Positions 1 through 5,098 of a DNA stretch of 7,212 nucleotides are shown here, in pieces; within the stretch, counting starts at the first letter, position 1; every line of letters begins with the position of its first letter. A program made the position numbers and the translations under genes. The DNA comes from Eubacterium sp. CAG:841. Its GTDB lineage: Bacteria; Bacillota; Clostridia; Oscillospirales; CAG-272. Under the pieces are notes generated by a model that saw nothing but the letters and a program-made list of their open reading frames with translations, did not search any database and was not told the DNA's origin. The DNA lies in assembly GCA_000437375.1 (NCBI GenBank), contig FR898226.1, positions 1,577-8,788 of the forward strand. The letters are read 5' to 3'.

Positions 1-17
1 CGCTTTTCCTTTTGTAA

Positions 18-203
18 TCCGGATGTTTATTTTTTCGATATGACGCACAGGACTTTTCGGTATCAACCGTCAGAACTGCTATCGGGATTCTGAATGAACG
101 CCGTCTTGCATTGAAGTCACAGGGATGTACCCTTGAGAAAAGCGAAGAATATGTGGGTGTATTCAACCTGCTCAGCCGTTTTCTTGACCTGCTTTCCGCC
201 TGA
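18..203 (+). pseudogene. Probable 3' remnant of an unrecognised coding sequence
   Basis: An open frame of about 61 codons runs from just after an in-frame TAA (15-17) to a TGA at 201-203. It has no ATG. Its translation has the look of a real helical C-terminus: a segment reading TVRTAIGILNERRLALKSQG is followed by EKSEEYVGVFNLLSRFLDLL. The first 35 bases are open in frame 1 instead (that frame stays open to a TGA at 91-93), and a run of six T at 30-35 sits where the frames would have to switch. A frameshifted or decayed gene entering from the left is therefore likely, although a sequencing slip in the T run or a short intact gene with an unusual start is possible. I do not recognise the family. 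The small gene 100 bp downstream lies on the same strand and may once have been in the same transcription unit. Confidence 0.35.
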
Positions 204-304
204 CACAATTGAATATCCGAAATCATGCCATCTTTATACCGCAATTTCGCGGTCAATGAAGAGGGCTTTTTTATTGCCAAAATTAAAATTCAAGGAGGAA
301 TCAA

Positions 305-664
305 ATGTACATTGAAATGAACCCAACCGGGCTGACGCTGACAGACCTGATCTGCGTTGCCCACCGAAAACAAAGTGAGTATACCTGCTTTGCCAATGTA
401 AAGGACAATGTGTTTCACTACCGACTCCGTCTCGCTGCGGAACGCGCGACTATGGCGAAAACCTGTTTTCTGGACAGGGAACATCGAGCAAGATTTCAGA
501 AAGCGCTCCATCGAGTGCGTGGGAACGATAAAAGTCTCATTGCGCAACTTTTTGTCCTTGCCGCAACCGAAAGTCTTTGGAGTGCATCGGAAGAGACAAT
601 CAGAAAAATCCGTACTGTATCGAAAACGATGCAGTACACTCTTTGTCAATATTATGCAATATGA
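305..664 (+). CDS. Small hypothetical protein, mobile-element accessory type
   Basis: This 119-residue soluble protein has no signal peptide or membrane segment. The start is well supported: AAGGAGG at 292-298 lies 6 nt before the ATG. Residues 1-50 include a short beta-rich stretch (YTCFANVKDNVFHYRLRL). From about residue 54 a segment beginning CFLDREHRARFQKAL is followed by a hydrophobic helix, LIAQLFVLAATESLW. The second half reminds me of the small DUF6075-like proteins carried by integrative elements of gut Firmicutes, but this is a memory-based resemblance and not a verified match. No function is claimed. It converges on the histidine kinase gene with 47 bp between the stop codons and no convincing terminator there. 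Overlapping frames at 290-679 (minus) and 408-689 (plus) read as non-protein-like shadows of this gene. Confidence 0.6.
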   Translation: MYIEMNPTGLTLTDLICVAHRKQSEYTCFANVKDNVFHYRLRLAAERATMAKTCFLDREHRARFQKALHRVRGNDKSLIAQLFVLAATESLWSASEETIRKIRTVSKTMQYTLCQYYAI

Positions 665-711
665 AATCGGCAGATGCATGCCCCCATAAGCTTTTTATTA
701 AAACGCCTCCG

Positions 712-1854
712 CTAATCCGTTTGTATATCTAAGGGCAACTTCACGGCAATCGTCGTCCCTTTTTCCGAGCTTTTCTCTACACGGACATCGCCGCCGTGCA
801 GTGTTGCAATTTCCCACACCAGCGATAGTCCCAATCCCACGCCTCCGTTTTCCCGACTGCGTGACTTATCTACCCGGAAAAACGGCTGAAAGATGCTTTC
901 TCTGTATTGCTCCGGTATACCGCAGCCTGTATCTGCAACCCGTATAACAAGCTGCTTTTCTTCGCTTGTTACAGTAATGCACACCGTTCCGTCCGGACGG
1001 TTGTACCGAATGGCGTTTTCGGTCAGATTAAAGAGCATACGATAAATCAGCGTGTCACTGCCGGTTATAATACCGTTACCTGCGCTTTCAAGAGTTATAC
1101 CGTTTCTCTCAGCAAGCTGTGCAAAGTCGGTAAAGATTTCATCTATCATAGGAGCCACCTCTATACGGTCGGCACACGGTACAGTCCGAAGTTCACTCAT
1201 CTCAAGCAAGGTTTTTGTCATTTGATTCATCCGCTCGATCTGCTCACGCAGTAAGCGAAGAAAGTTTGCCGTTTCCGGCAACACATTGGGGTGTTCGGCG
1301 GAAAACAGCTCAAGTTGTGCCTGCATCAGAGCAAGTGGAGTACGCAATTCGTGTGCGGCGTTTCCGGTGAACTGCCGCTGTGCGGCAAAGCCCTCGTCAA
1401 GACGGTCAAGCATCTGATTGAAGGACCTGCTGAACTGACGGAACTCCGGCAGGACATCTTCGGACATCTTCATATCAGACAGATTGTTCGGCTGAACACG
1501 TTCCACCTGAGAAGTAAAATTACGCAGGGGTTTCAGTGCGCGTCCGCTTAAAAAGTATGCAAGTATACCGCCGAGCAATGTTACCACTGCCGTGATATAC
1601 CAGTTGGTAGTGATAAAGGATTCCTGCGCACCATGAATGATGATAGTCAGCTCTTGGTCAAGCTTTTCGCGCTCGGGGTCGAAAAAATCCGGCTCTCCTT
1701 TGTCCATATCTCCGTAGTTCGTAATATGAGAACTTATGGAGTCCATATAGTGTCTGCCGGAATAGCTGAGAAGGAGATTCATTGCGATGCAGGTCAAGCA
1801 GAGGAGAAATGCAGTCATCAGGGTGATTCGCCATTGCAAGGAAAGCTTTTTCAT
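712..1854 (-). CDS. Sensor histidine kinase (HAMP, HisKA, HATPase_c)
   Basis: This 380-residue membrane kinase autophosphorylates on histidine and should pass phosphate to the regulator encoded just upstream. A first membrane helix spans about residues 11-32, followed by an acidic extracytoplasmic loop of only about 50 residues (33-84) and a second helix at about 85-104. A HAMP-like linker runs to about 155. The H box is at 163-174 with AAHELRTP, giving His168 as phosphoacceptor. The N box (NLTENAIRYN) is at 276-285, G1 (DTGCGIP) at 308-314, F box (FQPFFRVD) at 322-329 and G2 (GGVGLGLSL) at 337-345, so all catalytic boxes are intact. The loop is too small for a known sensor fold and contains no cysteine, but Cys19 and Cys22 form a CXXC inside the first membrane helix. 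The ATG overlaps the regulator's TGA by 4 bp, so translation is probably coupled. The signal is not known. Confidence 0.95.
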   Translation of the reverse strand: MKKLSLQWRITLMTAFLLCLTCIAMNLLLSYSGRHYMDSISSHITNYGDMDKGEPDFFDPEREKLDQELTIIIHGAQESFITTNWYITAVVTLLGGILAYFLSGRALKPLRNFTSQVERVQPNNLSDMKMSEDVLPEFRQFSRSFNQMLDRLDEGFAAQRQFTGNAAHELRTPLALMQAQLELFSAEHPNVLPETANFLRLLREQIERMNQMTKTLLEMSELRTVPCADRIEVAPMIDEIFTDFAQLAERNGITLESAGNGIITGSDTLIYRMLFNLTENAIRYNRPDGTVCITVTSEEKQLVIRVADTGCGIPEQYRESIFQPFFRVDKSRSRENGGVGLGLSLVWEIATLHGGDVRVEKSSEKGTTIAVKLPLDIQTD

Positions 1855-2528
1855 GATTTCTCTTCCTCCATAATATATCCTTCACCGATGCGGTTTCGTA
1901 TCGGGTCATAGCCGAGTGCGAAACGCAGCTTTTTTCGCAGTGCGGAAATATGTACACGGATTGAATTGCTGAAATTATCCACGCTGTTATCCCACACATG
2001 GTCGATAAGCTCCTCCTGACTGACCGGTCGCCCTTGGTTGAGCAGAAGATATTCAAGTATTCCCATTTCCTTTCGGGTGAGAGTCAACGCCTGTCCGTCT
2101 GCCGTAGCGGTACGGGATTTGGTGTCAAAAGCGACCCTTCCACAGGTCAGAATTAAATCGTTCTGTGTAAACTGCCGACGGGTCAGGCTACGTATCCTCG
2201 CTTCGAGTTCATCCAGATGAAACGGTTTTGCCAAATAATCATTTGCTCCTGCGTCCAGTCCTTCTACCTTGTCTGCAACTTCACTACGTGCCGACAAAAT
2301 CAGCACCTTCGTGTCCCTGTCGGTTCGGCGGATCGTCCGCAGTACCGTCATCCCGTCCGCGCCGGGAAGATTCAGATCCAAAAGCACAAGATCGTACCGC
2401 TCCACACAGAGCAGCTCAATTGCTTTGTCCCCGTCATAGCAAAAATCCACGCTATATGCAAGACGACGCAGACTGCGGACAATGGTTTCGCAGAGGGAAC
2501 GTTCGTCTTCGATTACTAAAATATGCAT
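1851..2528 (-). CDS. OmpR/PhoB-family response regulator
   Basis: This is a 225-residue two-domain transcription factor. The receiver domain (about 1-115) keeps the acidic pair Glu7-Asp8, the phosphoacceptor Asp51 (in LLDLNLPGADG), the switch Ser79 and Lys101 in the AKPF motif. A winged-helix DNA-binding domain (about 125-222) follows, with the typical LTRKEMGILEYLL helix, RPVSQEELIDHVW and the recognition region SIRVHISALRKKL, ending near the family GEGY motif. The ATG at 2528 is chosen over the TTG one codon upstream (2531) because AGGAGG (2534-2539 on the minus strand) is 5 nt from the ATG but only 2 nt from the TTG. It is the first gene of a two-gene operon with the kinase. It is divergent from the redox operon, whose promoter region holds inverted repeats that this protein could bind; that target is inferred. 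Confidence 0.96.
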   Translation of the reverse strand: MHILVIEDERSLCETIVRSLRRLAYSVDFCYDGDKAIELLCVERYDLVLLDLNLPGADGMTVLRTIRRTDRDTKVLILSARSEVADKVEGLDAGANDYLAKPFHLDELEARIRSLTRRQFTQNDLILTCGRVAFDTKSRTATADGQALTLTRKEMGILEYLLLNQGRPVSQEELIDHVWDNSVDNFSNSIRVHISALRKKLRFALGYDPIRNRIGEGYIMEEEKS

Positions 2529-2563
2529 CAAAACCTCCTTGTACTGAGTGTTCTTTTTGCTCT

Positions 2564-2572
2564 ATTATACCA
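2564..2572 (-). promoter_or_regulatory. Extended -10 promoter of the two-component operon
   Basis: Read on the minus strand, the sequence is TGG followed by TATAAT, a perfect extended -10 (TGnTATAAT) with the hexamer at 2564-2569. At 17-bp spacing the -35 position (2587-2592) reads ACAAAA, a poor match, which extended -10 promoters can tolerate. Transcription would begin near 2557, giving a leader of about 30 nt that contains the AGGAGG of the response regulator. Confidence 0.7.
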
Positions 2573-2590
2573 CACTGACATAAGATTTTT

Positions 2591-2628
2591 GTTAAATTTC
2601 CGTTCTTAACGGAGATTTTATATCCGTT
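2591..2628. promoter_or_regulatory. Interlocking inverted repeats, candidate regulator site
   Basis: Three overlapping inverted repeats can be read directly: GTTAA (2591-2595) with TTAAC (2606-2610); CCGTT (2600-2604) with AACGG (2608-2612); and AACGGA (2608-2613) with TCCGTT (2623-2628). CCGTT also recurs as a direct repeat 24 bp apart. The block sits just upstream of the plus-strand -10 and over its missing -35, and at the -35 end of the divergent promoter. It is therefore well placed for an activator or shared regulator, most simply the adjacent OmpR-type protein. Binding is inferred. Confidence 0.5.
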
Positions 2629-2632
2629 GTGT

Positions 2633-2638
2633 TACAAT
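2633..2638 (+). promoter_or_regulatory. Putative -10 of the redox operon
   Basis: TACAAT matches the sigma-A -10 consensus at five of six positions. No acceptable -35 hexamer exists 16-18 bp upstream, where CCGTT/AACGG repeats lie instead. That is the arrangement expected of an activator-dependent promoter. The predicted start, near 2645, leaves a leader of about 22 nt with AGGGGG at 2654-2659 ahead of the first gene. Confidence 0.5.
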
Positions 2639-2666
2639 AAAGGGGCGAAAGAAAGGGGGAATCGAA

Positions 2667-2813
2667 TTGGTTCGATCAAAAAAAGCCGTACTTCAGGTTG
2701 CCCTGCTTATCTGCGGGGTGGCAATGCTGTGCTACGGTGCTTTGCGCGGGGAGGCGAACACCGTGTTGAGCAAGGCAATAAGATTGTGTTTGGAGTGTGT
2801 GGGAATTGGATAA
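2667..2813 (+). CDS. CD1871A-family CXXC membrane microprotein
   Basis: This 48-residue protein is easily missed because it is short and starts with TTG. The start is set by AGGGGG (2654-2659), 7 nt upstream; there is no in-frame ATG near the 5' end. A positively charged N-terminus (RSKK, residues 3-6) precedes one membrane helix at about 8-26. Then come RGEANTVLSKAIR and the terminal motif CLECVGIG, with Cys41 and Cys44 forming CXXC; Cys16 and Cys22 lie in the helix. The short length, the RGE...KAIR.CLEC.GIG pattern and the gene order match what I know as the CD1871A family. The positive-inside rule puts the CXXC on the outer face. The stop overlaps the start of the polyferredoxin gene by 8 bp, so the two are coupled. 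Biochemical function is not established; a thiol-disulfide or electron-relay role with its neighbours is inferred. Confidence 0.85.
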   Translation: MVRSKKAVLQVALLICGVAMLCYGALRGEANTVLSKAIRLCLECVGIG

Positions 2814-3795
2814 GAAAAAAGTTGAAAAAAAGGAAAGAAAAAAGAAAAAATCGGGTTTATCACACATTCTTTCGCGTTTTCGAGGCGGGATTCAGGCGGG
2901 AGCGACGCTGCTTACCAACATTCATCTGCCGAACTTTCTGAAGGGAGGAATTTACCAGGGAAAGGGTAAAGCCGTCTGTGTCCCGGGGCTGAACTGCTAT
3001 TCCTGTCCGGCGGCATCGGGTGCCTGTCCCATCGGATCGTTTCAGGCAGTGGTAGGATCGTCAAAATTCAGATTTTCCTATTATATTACTGGCTTTCTGA
3101 TTCTGCTCGGCGTACTGCTGGGACGCTTTATCTGTGGCTTTTTGTGTCCATTCGGATGGTTTCAGGAGCTTCTGCATAAGATTCCGACCAAAAAGTTATC
3201 TACAAAGAAGCTGAAGCCGCTGACCTATATAAAATACGCGGTTCTGCTTGTTATGGTGGTTTTGCTTCCTGTGCTTATCACAAACGATGTCGGCATGGGA
3301 GACCCATTCTTCTGTAAGTATCTCTGCCCGCAGGGTGTACTTGAAGGAGCGATACCTCTTGCTGCCGTCAATTCGGGAATTCGTGCCGCACTCGGCGCAC
3401 TCTTTTCGTGGAAGCTCGGAATTTTGATTGCGGTAGTAGTGCTGAGCGTTCTGTTTTACCGTCCGTTTTGCAAGTGGTTATGCCCATTAGGGGCATTTTA
3501 TGCGCTTCTTAACAAGGTATCTCTTCTCGGAATGAAGGTGGATAAGCACAAGTGTGTTTCCTGCGGAAAATGCGCAAAGGCCTGCAAGATGGATGTGGAT
3601 GTAACAAAATCTCCGGATAACGCGGAATGCATCCGTTGCGGCATGTGCGTCCGCGCTTGTCCCACGAACGCCGTCAGCTTCCGTTACGGCTTCGGCAATG
3701 GAAAAGAATGCAGCTGCCACGCCGCGAAACCGGAAGACAATAAACAAATAAAACAAGAAAAAAATTCTGAAAATGAAAAGGAGAAAAAGCAATGA
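2806..3795 (+). CDS. Membrane polyferredoxin, NapH/YccM-like 4Fe-4S protein
   Basis: This 329-residue integral membrane protein probably moves electrons between cytoplasmic donors and the membrane or outer face. After a lysine-rich N-terminus there is a cysteine cluster, C58-x5-C64-x2-C67-x6-C74 (in PGLNCYSCP). Hydrophobic segments lie at about 92-112, 141-160 and 203-218, the first and last leading into CxxxCP sites. Three CxxxCP motifs (C110/C114, C170/C174, C222/C226) are typical of NapH/NosR-type proteins. Two C-terminal ferredoxin motifs follow, CVSCGKCAKAC (250-260) and CIRCGMCVRAC (275-285), then C302 and C304 before a charged lysine-rich tail. I chose TTG 2806 because GGAG (2792-2795) is 10 nt upstream; GTG 2797, adding three residues, is the alternative. 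It overlaps the microprotein stop by 8 bp and the next gene by 4 bp. The physiological donor and acceptor are unknown. Confidence 0.9.
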   Translation: MDKKKVEKKERKKKKSGLSHILSRFRGGIQAGATLLTNIHLPNFLKGGIYQGKGKAVCVPGLNCYSCPAASGACPIGSFQAVVGSSKFRFSYYITGFLILLGVLLGRFICGFLCPFGWFQELLHKIPTKKLSTKKLKPLTYIKYAVLLVMVVLLPVLITNDVGMGDPFFCKYLCPQGVLEGAIPLAAVNSGIRAALGALFSWKLGILIAVVVLSVLFYRPFCKWLCPLGAFYALLNKVSLLGMKVDKHKCVSCGKCAKACKMDVDVTKSPDNAECIRCGMCVRACPTNAVSFRYGFGNGKECSCHAAKPEDNKQIKQEKNSENEKEKKQ

Positions 3796-4754
3796 AAACA
3801 ACAAAAATTTTAGCCGTGATGACACTAATTCTGCTTGTATTCAGCCTTGTTGCATGCGGCACGACCGGAGGCGGCAAGAAAAACGACGGAAACAGGAAAA
3901 GCGAAATCGCCGCGCTGATAGCAACAGAGCCGAAATCCATGGATGAAGCGACAAAGCTGCATCAGCAGCTGATGGCACAGGAAACGGCAATTCTGTCCGA
4001 GAACAGCGCCCTTTGGGAAAAGGTGTTTATGTCAGCAAACAAGGGCTCGACCATGATTGAGGATGGTAGCAACTACGGCGACTTCCTGCTTATGACGATC
4101 GAAGGAGCAAAGGATCAGTTCAAGGCAAACGAACTTAAACTGCTTCGTGAAGGAGCCGAACAGATTCGCGAGATAGAGGGTAAGCTCACGATACTTGAGC
4201 AGAAGTATCCCGGATGCGGGAAAAAGCCATCCGATGGCGATATGAGCGTCCCTGCTGAAAACGGCAAGCCGATAGAAAAGGGAGATCTTATGAAATTCCC
4301 CGCATTTGAAGGGAAGGATCTTGACGGAAACGAAGTGAAGAGCAACACTCTGTTTGCAGGAAACACCGTCACGGTGGTAAACTTCTGGTTTACGACCTGT
4401 AGCCCCTGTGTGGGTGAGCTTGCCGATCTGGAAGCACTGAACAAGAAACTCGCTGAAAAAGGCGGAGCTGTTGTCGGTATCAATTCCTTTACGCTGGACG
4501 GCGACAAAGCGGCGATATCCGATGCGAAGGATATTCTGACGAAAAAGGGCGTAACCTATCAAAACATCTGGTTTGACTCCAAGGGCGAGGCAGGAAAGTT
4601 TACCTCGGGACTGTATACATTCCCCACAACCTATGTTGTCGATAAAAATGGCAACATCGTCGGCGAACCGATCGTAGGTGCCATAACAGGAAAGAAGCAG
4701 GCGGAAACGTTGCAGAAGCTTATCGATCAGGCGATCGCAAACAGTAAGGGATAA
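3792..4754 (+). CDS. TlpA-like thiol-disulfide oxidoreductase lipoprotein
   Basis: This 320-residue thioredoxin-fold protein is predicted to be anchored on the outer face of the membrane. Residues 1-21 form a lipoprotein signal peptide with lipobox LVAC, so Cys22 would be acylated, and a Gly/Lys-rich spacer follows. Residues 37-140 are a mostly helical, charged region I do not recognise, ending near an extra Cys142. The redoxin domain (about 165-316) has the active site WFTTCSPC (Cys203/Cys206), the following helix, and the cis-proline loop YTFPTTYVVD (Pro278). The family reduces disulfides or sulfoxides outside the cytoplasm and usually takes electrons from CcdA or DsbD; neither is encoded here, whereas a polyferredoxin and a CXXC microprotein are. 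The start is supported by AAGGAG 8 nt upstream and an ATGA overlap with the preceding gene. Its substrate is unknown. Confidence 0.93.
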   Translation: MKTTKILAVMTLILLVFSLVACGTTGGGKKNDGNRKSEIAALIATEPKSMDEATKLHQQLMAQETAILSENSALWEKVFMSANKGSTMIEDGSNYGDFLLMTIEGAKDQFKANELKLLREGAEQIREIEGKLTILEQKYPGCGKKPSDGDMSVPAENGKPIEKGDLMKFPAFEGKDLDGNEVKSNTLFAGNTVTVVNFWFTTCSPCVGELADLEALNKKLAEKGGAVVGINSFTLDGDKAAISDAKDILTKKGVTYQNIWFDSKGEAGKFTSGLYTFPTTYVVDKNGNIVGEPIVGAITGKKQAETLQKLIDQAIANSKG

Positions 4755-4820
4755 CATGCTCACGAAACCGATCGTGCTTTTCGGAACCGAAATAATCATC
4801 GAATTGAAAAAAACAAAATT

Positions 4821-4865
4821 AAGAGTGTGTGCTGTATCTTGTATGATACAGCACACACTCTTTTT
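4821..4865 (+). terminator. Strong rho-independent terminator of the redox operon
   Basis: A perfect 18-bp stem pairs 4821-4838 (AAGAGTGTGTGCTGTATC) with 4845-4862 around a 6-nt loop TTGTAT. The descending arm runs into five T (4861-4865). The A-rich stretch before the ascending arm gives some minus-strand activity as well, but no minus-strand gene needs it. Confidence 0.92.
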
Positions 4866-4979
4866 AAATTGATTTTCATTGCTTATTTATACATTCCATT
4901 TCTGTTTTCGTCGCAATACATTTAAACAGGCAAAAGAATGTGCGGAAAATACTGCAATAATGGCACAGATCAAGCTCCG

Positions 4980-5018
4980 TGTCAAGTGACAGGATGTTTT
5001 TGAGTAAACTTGACAGGA
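4980..5018. promoter_or_regulatory. Operator-like symmetric element over the GH3 promoter
   Basis: TGTCAAGT (4980-4987) is exactly mirrored by ACTTGACA (5008-5015), 20 bp apart, and the second arm contains the -35 hexamer. In addition TGACAGGA occurs twice in the same orientation (4987-4994 and 5011-5018), a 24-bp period. The left half is itself a palindrome, TGTCA-AG-TGACA (4980-4991). A dimeric repressor or an AraC-type regulator binding here would control the promoter. The regulator is not in the window. Confidence 0.5.
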
Positions 5019-5038
5019 AATATTTTTTGATATAAAAT
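5010..5038 (+). promoter_or_regulatory. Sigma-A promoter for the GH3 gene
   Basis: A perfect -35 TTGACA (5010-5015) is followed after 17 bp by TAAAAT (5033-5038), one mismatch from consensus. Initiation near 5045 would give a leader of about 54 nt. The -35 is embedded in an inverted and direct repeat, suggesting negative or catabolite-linked control. Confidence 0.75.
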
Positions 5039-5084
5039 GAATAACGGACAAAATGCTTTGGTTGATTTTTGAGAAAAATTATAA

Positions 5085-5090
5085 TGAGGA
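5085..5090 (+). promoter_or_regulatory. Ribosome binding site that fixes the GH3 start
   Basis: TGAGGA ends 8 nt before ATG 5099. The longer open frame could begin at TTG 5069 or ATG 5084, but neither has a Shine-Dalgarno sequence at usable distance; this site overlaps the 5084 codon itself. Confidence 0.7.
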
Positions 5091-5098
5091 ATGAAAAA

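Larger units (their letters stand above)
4755..5098. other. Intergenic region: terminator, A+T-rich gap, promoter
   Basis: No gene is supported in this 344-bp stretch. A weak 5-bp hairpin, CACGA/TCGTG (4761-4765 and 4772-4776) followed by CTTTT, lies just after the lipoprotein stop, then the strong terminator at 4821-4865. Positions 4866-4979 are A+T-rich with no repeat or coding signal that I can see. An operator-like element and a consensus promoter for the GH3 gene occupy 4980-5038. The minus-strand open frame across 4876-5112 is low-complexity and has no ribosome site. Confidence 0.7.

Noticed and set aside
238..253. Hairpin ACCGC/GCGGT as a terminator before the small gene
   Set aside because: The stem is only 5 bp and the T run (267-272) is not adjacent, so it does not fit an intrinsic terminator.
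408..689. Alternative plus-strand frame overlapping the small gene at 305-664
   Set aside because: Only a poorly spaced ribosome site (2 nt from the ATG) and a shadow-like composition; the 305 start has AAGGAGG at ideal distance.
665..711. Terminator between the convergent small gene and kinase gene
   Set aside because: Only a 4-bp GGCA/TGCC pairing and scattered T runs are seen; no stable stem followed by a T tract on either strand.
2529..2531. TTG as start of the response regulator
   Set aside because: It lies 2 nt from AGGAGG, too close; the next codon ATG is 5 nt away and gives the usual MHILVIEDE beginning.
4032..4856. 274-codon open frame on the minus strand opposite the TlpA gene
   Set aside because: It is antisense to a clear lipoprotein with an intact lipobox and CSPC motif, reads as non-family protein, and begins inside the terminator stem.
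5069..5098. Upstream TTG (5069) and ATG (5084) starts for the GH3 gene
   Set aside because: No Shine-Dalgarno sequence precedes them, and TGAGGA at 5085-5090 serves ATG 5099; the extra residues are not family sequence.
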